64,000 bases of DNA from Cellulosimicrobium sp. Marseille-Q4280 (GTDB lineage Bacteria; Actinomycetota; Actinomycetes; Actinomycetales; Cellulomonadaceae): positions 186,001-250,000 of the forward strand of contig NZ_CALPBY010000001.1 of the NCBI RefSeq assembly GCF_943181405.1, in the 5' to 3' direction. The stretch's first letter is position 1, and each line of letters opens with the position of its first letter. The notes under the pieces were generated by a model, which had not been told where the DNA came from, did no database searches, and saw only the letters and a program-made list of their open reading frames with translations. This document shows positions 9,313-17,703 of this stretch, in pieces. A program made the position numbers and the translations under genes.

Positions 9313-10055
9313 CGCGGCCTCCTGTCCTCGGGGGTGGCGTCCGCCGCGCGGTCGGTCCCGGCGCGACGGTCGTGCTCGTGGGCATCCTGCCACGTGTCCA
9401 CGTCGTCGGTGAGGCCGGCCGCGTCGTCGACGGTCCGGGCCGGCAGCGCGCCGAGCAGGCGGTGGGCGGGCGCGCCGTCGACGCCACCCGCCGCGCGCAG
9501 CCGCGCGACCGCGGCGTCGAGCGCGTCACGGCGGTAGAGACCCACGAGCCACTGGTCGCGGCCGTCGCGCACGGCGCGGACCGCGTCCACGCGGTCGCCG
9601 GTGGCGTCGGTGTCGGAGCCCGCGGCTGCCGCGAGCAGGAGCGGGACGGCGTCCGCGGCCTGGGGGACGTCGCACGCGAGCACGAGCACCCAGGGTGCGG
9701 CGGCGTCGGCGGGCAGGGCGGCGAGGCCCGCCGCGATCCCGGCCGCCGGCCCGCCGAACGGGGGGTCCTCGCGCGTCAGCAGGTAGCGGGCCGGCCCGAC
9801 GGTGGGGTCGGCGAGGTCGGCCGGCCCGACGACGACCGTCGCCCGCGCGCCCGACGTCGCCGCGAGCGCGTGCTCGAGCAGGGGTCGGCCGGCGACGACG
9901 AGGCCCGGCTTCGGCGTCCCGAGCCGCTCCGCGCGCCCGCCGGCGAGCACCACGGCGTCGTACGGCGGAGGTCCGGACGGTTCGGCACCCGAGGCACGGT
10001 CCGGCAGCTGCCGAACCGGAGCGCCGGCTGCCGAACCGTCGGCGTGCCGGGTCAC
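9309..10055 (-). CDS. mobA: Molybdenum cofactor guanylyltransferase MobA-like
   Basis: 248 aa. MobA attaches GMP to Mo-molybdopterin to form the MGD cofactor needed by NarG. The nucleotidyltransferase signature VVLAGGRAERLGTPKPG is at about residues 35-51; the metal-binding Asp lies in VLACDVP. The GTG at 10055 overlaps the moaC stop (GTGA). The first 33 residues precede the usual start of the fold, are low complexity, and are encoded by DNA with three copies of a CGGTTCGGCA/TGCCGAACCG motif, so they may be repeat-derived or the true start may lie further in. Confidence 0.88.
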   Translation of the reverse strand: MTRHADGSAAGAPVRQLPDRASGAEPSGPPPYDAVVLAGGRAERLGTPKPGLVVAGRPLLEHALAATSGARATVVVGPADLADPTVGPARYLLTREDPPFGGPAAGIAAGLAALPADAAAPWVLVLACDVPQAADAVPLLLAAAAGSDTDATGDRVDAVRAVRDGRDQWLVGLYRRDALDAAVARLRAAGGVDGAPAHRLLGALPARTVDDAAGLTDDVDTWQDAHEHDRRAGTDRAADATPEDRRPR

Positions 10056-10522
10056 GGCTCGCGGTGCCAGTCGCCGGACTTGCCGCCGGTCTTCGCGACG
10101 AGGCGGACGTCCGTGAGCTCGACCGACTTGTCGAGGCCCTTGACCATGTCGACGACGGCGAGGCCGGCGACGGCGACGGCGGTGAGCGCCTCCATCTCGA
10201 CACCCGTGCGGTCGGCCGTGCGGACGGTGGCCGTCACGTCCACCCCGTGGTCGCCCACGGTCAGGTCGACGACCGCGCCGTGCACGCCGATGACGTGCGC
10301 GAGCGGCAGGAGCTCGGCCGTGCGCTTGGCGGCGGCGATCCCGGCGACGCGTGCGACGGCGAGCACGTCGCCCTTCGGGACGGCGCCGTCGCGCAGCGCC
10401 GCGACGACGTGCGGCGAGCACCGCACGACGCCCGTGGCCGTCGCGGACCGGACCGTCGGCTGCTTCTCGGTGACGTCCACCATGCGCGCGTGGCCGCGCT
10501 CGTCGAGGTGCGTGAAGCTCAT
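10052..10522 (-). CDS. moaC: Cyclic pyranopterin monophosphate synthase MoaC
   Basis: 156 aa. MoaC performs the second half of GTP conversion to cyclic pyranopterin monophosphate. It starts MSFTHLDERGHARMVDVTEK, then shows KGDVLAVARVAGIAAAKRT with LLPLAH, VEMEALTAVAVAGL, and DMVKGLDK with a C-terminal KTGGKSG, all family hallmarks. ATG 10522 is the first gene of the moaC-mobA-DUF6457-moaD run. moaA and moaE are not in the window, so the pathway must be completed elsewhere. Confidence 0.95.
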   Translation of the reverse strand: MSFTHLDERGHARMVDVTEKQPTVRSATATGVVRCSPHVVAALRDGAVPKGDVLAVARVAGIAAAKRTAELLPLAHVIGVHGAVVDLTVGDHGVDVTATVRTADRTGVEMEALTAVAVAGLAVVDMVKGLDKSVELTDVRLVAKTGGKSGDWHREP

Positions 10523-10613
10523 GCGCCCACTCTTCCACGGCTCCCCGCGGTCTCCGCCACGACGAGGTGTGCGGTCGTTGCCACGGGCGCCGCCGTGCCG
10601 CAGGATCGAGGGC

Positions 10614-11285
10614 ATGCGCAGCTCACTCCTCGACCACGCCGAGCGCTCCGTCGAGCCCGGCAGCTTCCAGCTCCAGAACGACCGCATGCTCAAGGTCGAC
10701 CTGACCGGCACGGGCGGGTTCTTCTTCGCCAAGCAGGGCTCGATGGTCGCCTACCAGGGTGACGTCGACTTCGCGTACGAGGGCTCGGGCGGCCTCGGGA
10801 AGATGTTCAAGAAGGCCTTCACCGGCGAGGGGATGTCCCTCATGAAGGTCTCCGGGAGCGGTGACGTGTTCCTCGCGCAGGACGCCGACCAGGTGTTCGT
10901 GCTCCACCTCGAGGACGAGGGCGTCACGGTCAACGGCGCCAACGTGCTCGCGTTCGAGAGCAGCCTGACGTGGGACATCAACCGCGTCGAGGGTGCGTCG
11001 ATGATGAGCGGCGGGCTGTTCAACACGACGTTCCGCGGCACGGGCTCGATCGCCGTGACCGCGTACGGCACGCCGGTCGTGCTGAGCGTCGACGTGCCGA
11101 CGTTCGTCGACATGCAGGCCGCGGTCCTCTGGTCGACGTCGCTGCAGTCGGCGGTCCGCAAGACGGCGAAGCTGGGCGCCGCGATCGGCCGCGGCTCGGG
11201 CGAGGCGTACCAGCTCGCGCTGTCCGGGCAGGGGATCGTCGTCGTGCAGGCCTCGGAGGGGCACCCGATCCCCGCCGCGAAGTAG
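10614..11285 (+). CDS. AIM24 family protein
   Basis: 223 aa with no signal peptide or membrane segment. The repeated beta-strand pattern (LKVDLTGTGGFFFAKQGSMVAYQGDVDF, with a gap-free Gly-rich continuation) and the C-terminal LSGQGIVVVQASEG are typical of the AIM24/TIGR00266 group of beta-helical proteins of unknown biochemical role. A CAGGAT box at 10601-10606 lies 7 nt before ATG 10614, suggesting leaderless translation. The stop is TAG within AAGTAGTACCCGGG, which resembles one unit of the 21-bp repeat seen at other convergent junctions. Confidence 0.82.
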   Translation: MRSSLLDHAERSVEPGSFQLQNDRMLKVDLTGTGGFFFAKQGSMVAYQGDVDFAYEGSGGLGKMFKKAFTGEGMSLMKVSGSGDVFLAQDADQVFVLHLEDEGVTVNGANVLAFESSLTWDINRVEGASMMSGGLFNTTFRGTGSIAVTAYGTPVVLSVDVPTFVDMQAAVLWSTSLQSAVRKTAKLGAAIGRGSGEAYQLALSGQGIVVVQASEGHPIPAAK

Positions 11286-11320
11286 TACCCGGGTCGCCCC
11301 GGCCCACGGCCGGTGGGGCG
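11281..11320. terminator. Hairpin between convergent AIM24 and XRE genes, with one 21-bp-repeat unit
   Basis: CGCCCC at 11295-11300 pairs with GGGGCG at 11315-11320 and the inner GGCC/GGCC pair strengthens the stem. It lies between the AIM24 stop (11285) and the XRE stop (11321), so it can serve both. The sequence around the AIM24 stop, AGTAGTACCCGGG, matches the core of the repeat family found at 50786 and 54907. Confidence 0.6.
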
Positions 11321-12112
11321 CTAGCTGGCCAGGCCCCCCTCGGGCGGGCCTCCCGCCTCGAAGTACGCGGTGCTCTCGGGATCGGCCGGGTAGTACATCT
11401 CGACCGCGACCTCGTCGAGGGTGACGTCTCGTGGCGAACCGAAGGTCGTGATGGTCGAGAACAGCCGCAGGTCCTGGCCGTCCACGCGCAGGTGCATGGG
11501 GATCGCGACGTCGGACTCGATCGACGGCTCCGTCCCCTCCTCGGCACCCGGGCCGAGCAGCTCCTCGTAGAGCGCCGTGAGGGCGGGGTCCGGCGCGGCG
11601 GCGAGCTGGCGCCCGATCCGGGCGCGGAACATTGCCCGCACGTCCGCCAGGTTGACGACCAGCGGTGCCAGCCCGCGCGGGTCGAGGCCGAGGCGCACCA
11701 GGTTGACGGGCGGTCGCAGCAGGTCGGGGGAGACGTGGGCGAAGAACGGCTCGACGGCCCGGTTGGTCATGATCACGTCCCAGCGGCCGTCGACGACGAC
11801 CGCCGGGAAAGGCTCGTGCGCGCGGATCACCCGCGCCACGGCGCGGTGCGCCGCGGCCAGCTCGTCGTCGTCGAGCGGGCGCTCCGGGAAGCGCGGGGCG
11901 AAGCCCGCGGCGAGCAGGAGGCGGTTGCGGTCGCGCAACGGGACGTCGAGGTGGTCCGCGAGCCGCAGGATCATCGGTGCGCTCGGGTGGGACCTGCCGG
12001 TCTCGACCAGGCTGACGTGCCGGGGCGAGACGTCGGCGGCGATGGCCAGGTCCAGCTGGCTCAGGCGCCGTCGACGCCGCCAGGATGTCAACAGCTCCCC
12101 GACCGTGTGCAC
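11321..12112 (-). CDS. MmyB-like XRE-family transcriptional regulator
   Basis: 263 aa from the GTG at 12112. Residues 3-65 form a helix-turn-helix (GELLTSWRRRRRLSQLDLAI, DVSPRHVSLVETGRSHPS); the remainder resembles the MmyB/PAS-like ligand-binding domain (AVVVDGRWDVIMTNRAVEPFF, with a LRVDGQDLRLFSTITTFG-type end). A TAGCGT box at 12121-12126 sits 8 nt before this GTG. An ATG at 12160 in the same frame would place a 17-nt palindrome inside the coding sequence, so I prefer 12112. In this family the regulator is often divergent from the small oxidoreductase or stress gene it controls; here the neighbour is a SnoaL-like gene. Confidence 0.82.
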   Translation of the reverse strand: MHTVGELLTSWRRRRRLSQLDLAIAADVSPRHVSLVETGRSHPSAPMILRLADHLDVPLRDRNRLLLAAGFAPRFPERPLDDDELAAAHRAVARVIRAHEPFPAVVVDGRWDVIMTNRAVEPFFAHVSPDLLRPPVNLVRLGLDPRGLAPLVVNLADVRAMFRARIGRQLAAAPDPALTALYEELLGPGAEEGTEPSIESDVAIPMHLRVDGQDLRLFSTITTFGSPRDVTLDEVAVEMYYPADPESTAYFEAGGPPEGGLAS

Positions 12113-12148
12113 AGTCGTCGACGCTAGACGGTGCCGGCACGGTGCGCC

Positions 12149-12165
12149 ATGACATGCCATGTCAT
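12149..12165. promoter_or_regulatory. 17-nt perfect palindrome, candidate operator of the MmyB-like regulator
   Basis: ATGACATG-C-CATGTCAT is a perfect odd palindrome in the 88 bp between the divergent XRE gene (GTG 12112) and SnoaL-like gene (ATG 12201). It abuts the -35 region proposed for the XRE gene (-10 TAGCGT at 12121-12126). Binding by the XRE protein and autoregulation are inferences from placement. Confidence 0.6.
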
Positions 12166-12200
12166 CGACAGGGGGCGGGAGGCGGGGAACGGTGGGCGTC

Positions 12201-12614
12201 ATGACCACACAGGGCACGACCACCGGCAGCGCCGGGGAGACGAACGTGGACACCGTGCGGCGGGTGCTCGGGGAGGTGTTCTTGGCGGGCGACGTCGGCG
12301 CACTCGTGCCCGTGCTCGACGAGAGCTTCGTGCACCATCGGCCTGACGGGACGTCGCGGGGCCGGCAGGAATGGGTCGCCGCCGTCCGCGAGACGGTGGC
12401 CGAGGCCCGCGGCGTGCAGGTGGACGTCCAGCACCTGCTGGCCGACGGCGACCACGTCGTCATGCATTCCGTACGCCGCCTGCCGGGTGGGCCCGCGGTC
12501 ACCGGGGTGGACATCTGGCGGTTCGACGGCGGCCGGGTCGTCGAGGCGTGGGAGGTGCTCGAGCCGGCGGCGGAGGCGGCGGGGCACCTGCGGTGGTGGG
12601 AATCAAACGCCTGA
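12201..12614 (+). CDS. SnoaL-like / ester-cyclase-type small protein
   Basis: 137 aa with an NTF2-like pattern: VDTVRRVLGEVFLAGDVGALVPVLDESFVHHRPDG-type N-terminus, a charged helix, then HVVMHSVRRLPGG and VDIWRFDGGRVVEAWEV, as in SnoaL-like polyketide cyclases and related proteins that often lack a known substrate. The ATG at 12201 has only a weak GGTGGG upstream. Its divergent position next to the MmyB-like regulator suggests it is the regulated gene. It converges on moeA with 20 bp between stops. Confidence 0.75.
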   Translation: MTTQGTTTGSAGETNVDTVRRVLGEVFLAGDVGALVPVLDESFVHHRPDGTSRGRQEWVAAVRETVAEARGVQVDVQHLLADGDHVVMHSVRRLPGGPAVTGVDIWRFDGGRVVEAWEVLEPAAEAAGHLRWWESNA

Positions 12615-12634
12615 CCCGGGTGAGGAGACTCGAC

Positions 12635-14020
12635 CTAGTCCAGGAGGAGCACGCGGACCGCGTCCCCCTCCGCCAGGGCCGTGACGTCCGCCGGCACGAC
12701 GGCCACCGCGTCGGCGACCGCCAGCGCCGAGAGCCGGTGCGACCCGGAGCCCTCCCGACCGCGCTGCACCGGACGTGCGAGGACGACCCGCGCGTCGTCG
12801 GGCCCTGCGTGCCGCACGAGGACGAGCTGTTCGCGGCCGGGTGGCGACGCCCACCCTTCGCCCGCCACCCGGGTGACCAGGGCGCGCCGCGGTTCCGGAC
12901 AGCCGCGCAGCCGGTCCACGACCGGACGGACGAACAGCTCGAACGACACGAACGCGCTCACCGGGTTGCCCGGCAGGGCCAGCCACGGGACGCCCCGCCA
13001 GCGCGCGAGGCCCTGGGGCTTGCCGGGCTGCATGCCGACGGCGACGAGCTGCGCGTCGGTGACCGCGTCCGCCCAGGGCGTCCCGGCCCGGGTGGCGGGG
13101 TCGAGCAGCCCGCGGACGACGTCGAACGCCCCGGCGCTCACCCCGCCCGTGGTGACGACGAGGTCCGGTGGTGCGACGGCGCCGTCGGGCCACGCGCCCG
13201 AGAGCACCTCGTCGAGCGCGACGCCGAGGGCCTGGACCGTGTCGCCCACGGCACCGCGCCGCACGACGTGCGCGCCCAGGGAACGCGCCGCGGCGGCGAC
13301 GAGCACGGAGTTCGAGTCGGGGAGCATGCCGGGCCCGGGGACCGTCCCGGCGGCGACGAGCTCGCTGCCCGTCGAGACGACGGCGACGCGCGGCTCGCGG
13401 TGCACGGGCAGCGTCGCGTACCCCGCGGACGCGGCCACGGAGACGTGGCGCGCGCTCAGCCGCGTGCCCGACCCCAGCACGACGTCGCCGCGCCGCACGT
13501 CCTCGCCCCGGGCGCGGACGTGGGTGCGTCGCGCACCGCCCCGGCCTGCGACGGGGAGCGTCACCGTGCCGGTCCACGAGTCCGGGGACGCGGGCGAGCC
13601 GGGCACGAACCGGCCCGTCGACGTCTCCTCCACGGGCACGACGGCGTCCGCGCCGGCCGGGACGACGGCCCCCGTCATGATGCGCGCCGCCTCCCCGGGC
13701 CCGATGCGTGGTCCGGCAGCGCCGGGTCCGCCGTCCACCCCGGCCGGGCCGCCCGGGCCGCCCGCCGGGACGTCCGCGACGACGCGCAGCGTCACGGGGT
13801 CGGTCGGCGTGGCGCCTCGCACGTCGGCGGTCCGGACGGCGTAGCCGTCCATCGCCGAGGAGTCGGACGCGGGGGAGTCGAGGAGCGAGACCACGTCCGA
13901 GGCGAGCACGCGACCGAGCGCGGCGTCGAGGTCGTGCTCCACGACCGGCAGGGGGGCGACGAGGGCGAGCGCGGCGTCCACGTGCTGCGCGACGGTCCGC
14001 CGGTCCTCGGGAGGGGTCAT
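12635..14020 (-). CDS. moeA: Molybdopterin molybdotransferase MoeA
   Basis: 461 aa. MoeA inserts molybdate into adenylated molybdopterin made by MogA. Motifs are SSAMDGYAVR (about residue 53), the GEAARIMTGAVVPAGADAVV-type segment, VVTTGGVSAGAFD, and LPGNPVSAFVSFELFVRP, followed by the C-terminal beta domain. TAGCGT at 14027-14032 lies 6 nt before ATG 14020, indicating a leaderless mRNA and fixing the start. It is monocistronic, near the other cofactor genes but separate from them. Confidence 0.95.
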   Translation of the reverse strand: MTPPEDRRTVAQHVDAALALVAPLPVVEHDLDAALGRVLASDVVSLLDSPASDSSAMDGYAVRTADVRGATPTDPVTLRVVADVPAGGPGGPAGVDGGPGAAGPRIGPGEAARIMTGAVVPAGADAVVPVEETSTGRFVPGSPASPDSWTGTVTLPVAGRGGARRTHVRARGEDVRRGDVVLGSGTRLSARHVSVAASAGYATLPVHREPRVAVVSTGSELVAAGTVPGPGMLPDSNSVLVAAAARSLGAHVVRRGAVGDTVQALGVALDEVLSGAWPDGAVAPPDLVVTTGGVSAGAFDVVRGLLDPATRAGTPWADAVTDAQLVAVGMQPGKPQGLARWRGVPWLALPGNPVSAFVSFELFVRPVVDRLRGCPEPRRALVTRVAGEGWASPPGREQLVLVRHAGPDDARVVLARPVQRGREGSGSHRLSALAVADAVAVVPADVTALAEGDAVRVLLLD

Positions 14021-14124
14021 GGGCGCACGCTACCGAAGTGCGGGTGCCGTCCGTCGACCACTGGGCTAGGTTGGAGGCGGAGTCAAGAAGCGGCCCGAAA
14101 ACCCCCTGGATACAGGAGGACCAC

Positions 14125-14874
14125 ATGGCCCCGAACTCCGTGACCGCCGACAGCCCCGCGCAGACCACCCCCGTGCGCCCGGCGTCCCTCGCCGAGGTTC
14201 TCGCGCTCGGCACGCACCTCCTCGTCGGGCAGTACCGGGTCGAGATCGGCACCGGCACGTGGTGGTGGTCGGACGAGGTGTACACGATGCACGGCTGGGA
14301 GCCCGGCGACGTCGAGCCCGGGCTGGACGCGCTGCGCTCGCGCAAGCACCCGGACGACCGCGCCCGCGTCGTGCGTGTGGGGACCGAGGCGCTGCGCACG
14401 GGACGTCCCTTCTCGTGCGCCCACCGGATCGTGGACGGCCACGGCCGTGCGCGGACCGTCGTCATCACCGGGCAGGGGCGGCGCGACGCGAGGGGGCGCG
14501 TCGTCGAGATCGCCGGGTACGTCGTCGACGTGACGCCGGTGCAGCGCGAGGTGCTCGACCGCGAGGCGAACCGCGCGGTGACCCGGGCGTTCGTGACCGC
14601 CGCCGCCGTCGAGCAGGCGAAGGGCGTCCTCATGGCGGTCCACGGCGTGGACGACATGGAGGCCGCTCGGCTCCTCGCGGAGGGCGCGAGCGAGGCGGGG
14701 ACCCCCGTGCACGACGCCGCGGCCCAGGTGATGGCCGCACTGACGAAGGCGGGCGGGGTCGGCCCGACGGCCGAGGCGACCGTCGCCGGAGCGCTCGCCG
14801 CGGTCAAGCCGCCGGCCCGGCCGCGCGCCCACGACGCCCAGCTCGCGCGACGTCGCGAGCCCGCCCGCAACTGA
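14125..14874 (+). CDS. PAS-ANTAR domain RNA-binding regulator
   Basis: 249 aa. Residues 25-145 form a PAS-like fold (WWWSDEVYTMHGWEPGDV); residues 155-210 are an ANTAR domain (AAAVEQAKGVLMAVHGVDDMEAARLL), which in known members binds paired RNA hairpins to cause antitermination. The tail is basic. CAGGAGG precedes ATG 14125. It is closely similar to the protein at 16812-17558 in both domains (WWWSDEV-x-MHG). It is followed 13 bp later by the SDR gene and may be co-transcribed with it. The signal sensed by the PAS domain is unknown. Confidence 0.88.
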   Translation: MAPNSVTADSPAQTTPVRPASLAEVLALGTHLLVGQYRVEIGTGTWWWSDEVYTMHGWEPGDVEPGLDALRSRKHPDDRARVVRVGTEALRTGRPFSCAHRIVDGHGRARTVVITGQGRRDARGRVVEIAGYVVDVTPVQREVLDREANRAVTRAFVTAAAVEQAKGVLMAVHGVDDMEAARLLAEGASEAGTPVHDAAAQVMAALTKAGGVGPTAEATVAGALAAVKPPARPRAHDAQLARRREPARN

Positions 14875-14887
14875 TCAGGAGGTCGAG

Positions 14888-15751
14888 ATGACGGACGACA
14901 CCACCGCTTTCCCCGCCCAGCAGCAGGAACCGCCCGGTCTGACCGGGCCCATGGACCCGACGCCCGACCACGGCGAGCGGTCGTACCGCGGGAGCGGCCG
15001 GCTCGAGGGTCGACGGGCGCTGATCACCGGCGGCGACTCCGGCATCGGCCGCGCGGTCGCCATCGCGTTCGCCCGCGAGGGCGCCGACGTCGCGATCTCG
15101 TACCTGGCCGACGAGCAGGAGGACGCCGAGGAGACCGCGCGCTGGGTCCGTGAGGCCGGTCGCACGGTCGCGCTCCTGCCCGGCGACCTCACCGAGGAGG
15201 CGACGGCGCGCGCCCTCGCGGGACGGGCCGTGGCCGAGCTCGGTGGCCTCGACGTGCTCGTGAACAACGCCGGCTTCCAGTACGCCCGCCGCGAGTCGTT
15301 CGCGGACGCGACGACCGACGAGTTCGACCGGGTGCTGAAGACCAACCTGTACGCCCTCCTGTGGGTGACGCAGTCGGCGCTCGAGCACCTGGGCGAGGGG
15401 GCGAGCATCATCAACGTCTCGTCGATCCAGGCGTACCAGCCCTCGACGTCGCTGCTCGACTACGCGTCGACGAAGGCCGCGATCAACAACCTCACGGTCA
15501 ACCTCGCGGCCGAGCTCGGTGCGCAGGGGATCCGGGTCAACGCGGTGGCCCCCGGGCCGATCTGGACGCCGCTCCAGCCGGCCACGCAGCCGCCGGAGAA
15601 GATCGAGCAGTTCGGCCAGGACACGCCGCTCGGCCGCGCGGGGCAGCCCGCCGAGGTCGCGCCCGCGTTCGTGTTCCTCGCGTCCGCGTCGGACGCGAGC
15701 TACGTCTCGGGGACGGTGCTCGGTGTCACGGGAGGAAAGCCCGTGTTCTGA
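14888..15751 (+). CDS. SDR family oxidoreductase, YghA/GS39-like
   Basis: 287 aa. The N-terminal 40-residue extension (GPMDPTPDHGERSYRGSGRL) is typical of the YghA/general stress protein 39 subgroup of short-chain dehydrogenases. The NAD(P) motif is TGGDSGIG, followed by NNAG; the catalytic set is S in VSSIQAYQPS, with YASTK (Tyr-x3-Lys). ITGGDSGIGRAVAIAFAREGA is complete. AGGAGG precedes ATG 14888 by a good distance. Placement 13 bp after a PAS-ANTAR gene suggests a stress-linked operon; the substrate is unknown. Confidence 0.9.
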   Translation: MTDDTTAFPAQQQEPPGLTGPMDPTPDHGERSYRGSGRLEGRRALITGGDSGIGRAVAIAFAREGADVAISYLADEQEDAEETARWVREAGRTVALLPGDLTEEATARALAGRAVAELGGLDVLVNNAGFQYARRESFADATTDEFDRVLKTNLYALLWVTQSALEHLGEGASIINVSSIQAYQPSTSLLDYASTKAAINNLTVNLAAELGAQGIRVNAVAPGPIWTPLQPATQPPEKIEQFGQDTPLGRAGQPAEVAPAFVFLASASDASYVSGTVLGVTGGKPVF

Positions 15752-16022
15752 GCCACGATGCCTCCCCCGGGGTCGCGGCTGCTCGGCCGATCGCCGCAGC
15801 CCGACGGGAGGACGGAGGACGAGCCAGCCGTGCTCGTCCGGGGGCGGGTCCTTCGCGAGAGCGACGGCGCCCGACCGGGACACCGGCCGCCACGCCTTGT
15901 GCGGGCGAGACGGCCCACCGCTCCCGCCCCGTCCGGGCCGCGCGCCCGGGCGGGGTTCCCGAACCGGTCGCCGGCGAGCCCGACGTAGTCTGGTACCGGA
16001 CAGACCGAGAAGGAGCCGCACG

Positions 16023-16823
16023 ATGAGCATCGAGCAGCGCACTGCCGACCTGGGCAGCACGACCGAGGACGAGCCCCGCGCGGCCGCGCCCGGCGCGCCG
16101 ATCGTCGTCGACGGGCTGACCGTGACGGGACGCGTCGCGGACGCGGCGCGCGCCCTCGCCGACGAGCCGACGCTCCAGCAGACGCTCGACCGTGTGGTCG
16201 AGCTCGCGGTGTCGATGGTCGACGGCTGCGAGTCCGCGGGCATCTCGCTCATCTCGCGGGGTCGCATCGACAGTCCCGCGGTGTCGGACCCGCTCGTCGC
16301 GCGCGGGGACGAGCTGCAGTACGAGCTCGGCGAAGGGCCGTGCCTCGACGCGATCCGTCAGTCCCCCCTCGTGGAGTCCGGCGACATCGAGGCCGACGTG
16401 CGCTGGCCCCGGTGGGCCCCGCAGGTCGCGGACGAGCTGGGCGTCCGCTCGATGCTCTGCGTCCAGCTCTACACGTCGGAGACCGCCCACGGCGCGCTCA
16501 ACATGTACGCGACGACACGGAACGCGTTCGGACCGGACGACCACCACCTGGCCTCCACCTTCGCCGCCGTCGCCGCCGCGGCGATCTCGGCGGCGCGGAC
16601 CGAGGAGCAGCTCCAGTCCGCCGTGCAGACCCGCACTCTCATCGGCCAGGCGCAGGGCATGCTCATGGAGCGCTTCTCGCTGTCGGCGAGCCGGGCGTTC
16701 GCGGTGCTGAGCCGGGTGTCCCAGGACTCGAACGTCAAGCTGGTCGACGTCGCGCGGGAGATCGTCGAGACGCGCCGCGTCCCCGGGATCGACCGCCCCG
16801 ACGCGCCGACGTCAGGATCCTGA
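16023..16823 (+). CDS. GAF-ANTAR domain regulator
   Basis: 266 aa. Residues 45-185 form a GAF domain (LDRVVELAVSMVDGCESAGISL, GEGPCLDAIRQSPLVE, then MLCVQLYTSETAHGALNMY); residues 195-250 are an ANTAR domain (LIGQAQGMLMERFSLSASRAF). This architecture is common in actinobacteria and is predicted to bind nascent RNA. GAGAAGGAG lies ahead of ATG 16023, with a TAGTCT -10 candidate about 35 bp upstream. Its last codons overlap the convergent PAS-ANTAR gene through the palindrome TCAGGATCCTGA, so both proteins end in Ser-Gly-Ser. The preceding 271 bp (15752-16022) hold nothing else I recognise. Confidence 0.88.
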   Translation: MSIEQRTADLGSTTEDEPRAAAPGAPIVVDGLTVTGRVADAARALADEPTLQQTLDRVVELAVSMVDGCESAGISLISRGRIDSPAVSDPLVARGDELQYELGEGPCLDAIRQSPLVESGDIEADVRWPRWAPQVADELGVRSMLCVQLYTSETAHGALNMYATTRNAFGPDDHHLASTFAAVAAAAISAARTEEQLQSAVQTRTLIGQAQGMLMERFSLSASRAFAVLSRVSQDSNVKLVDVAREIVETRRVPGIDRPDAPTSGS

Positions 16824-17558
16824 TCCCTCCAGGTCGGCTTCGCCGGCGGCACCCGCGGCGGGACGGCGCTCCGCGTCGGTGAGCAGCGCGTCGACGCGCT
16901 CGCGGGCCGCCTCGACGACGTCGCCCGAGGTGCCCAGCCCGCCCACGAGCCGCCGCGCCAGCTCGCGCACCGCGACGTTGGCGTCGTTGGACCGCTTGCG
17001 CAGCAGCTCGAACGCCTCGTCGGAGTCCACGCCGAAGGCGACCATGAGGACGCCCTTCGCCTGCTCGATGACGGAGCGCGAGGCGTCCGCGGCGCGGATC
17101 GCCGCGGTGGCCTCGCGACGCGCCGACTCCTGGTGGTGCTCGGTGACGTCCACGAAGTAGCCGGCGATCTCCGCGACCTGCCCGCTCGTGCGGTTGCGTC
17201 GGCCCTGCGCCGCGACGGCGAGGATGCGTGTGGCGCCGGAGGCGTCCACGATGCGGTGCATGGACCCGAAGGCGTGTCCGCTGCGTGCCGCGAGCGCGAG
17301 GGCGCGCACGCCCCGGTCGCGGTCGTCGGGATGGGTGTGCGACACGAGCAGCGAGGTCGTCGGCACGACCTCGCCCGGCGCGAACCCGTGCATGGCGAAC
17401 ACCTCGTCGGACCACCACCACCGGTCGGTCGCGAGGTCCACGCGGAAGCGGCCGACGGGCTGCGGCTCGCCCGCGACGAGGGCGGCGAGCACGGTGACGA
17501 GATGACCCTGGCTGGTGATCGCGAGCTGTGGGTCGTCGAAGGGCTGAACGGCGTCCAT
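16812..17558 (-). CDS. PAS-ANTAR domain RNA-binding regulator
   Basis: 248 aa and paralogous to the protein at 14125. Residues 35-145 are PAS-like (RWWWSDEVFAMHGFAPGEV; GYFVDVTEHHQE) and 160-220 are ANTAR (RSVIEQAKGVLMVAFGVDSDEAFELL). The acidic tail is GEADLEGSGS. ATG 17558 is the first Met consistent with the domain boundary. The gene is convergent with the GAF-ANTAR gene and overlaps it by 12 bp. Three ANTAR proteins in under 4 kb suggests a local family expansion. Confidence 0.87.
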   Translation of the reverse strand: MDAVQPFDDPQLAITSQGHLVTVLAALVAGEPQPVGRFRVDLATDRWWWSDEVFAMHGFAPGEVVPTTSLLVSHTHPDDRDRGVRALALAARSGHAFGSMHRIVDASGATRILAVAAQGRRNRTSGQVAEIAGYFVDVTEHHQESARREATAAIRAADASRSVIEQAKGVLMVAFGVDSDEAFELLRKRSNDANVAVRELARRLVGGLGTSGDVVEAARERVDALLTDAERRPAAGAAGEADLEGSGS

Positions 17559-17703
17559 CGATGGGTGTCCCCGGGGGTCGAAGCAGGACGGAGCCGATTC
17601 CTGACCCCAGCAGTGGAAGATTAGCCCAGCGCGCGGCCGAAGGCGGTCCGCGACGTACGAGTGGTCGAGCAGGCGGCACCTGCTCCGACGGACGGAGGAC
17701 GAC

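Noticed and set aside
15752-16022. Small gene in the gap before the GAF-ANTAR gene
   Set aside because: Short frames exist but have no ribosome site or recognisable sequence; only a promoter is supported.
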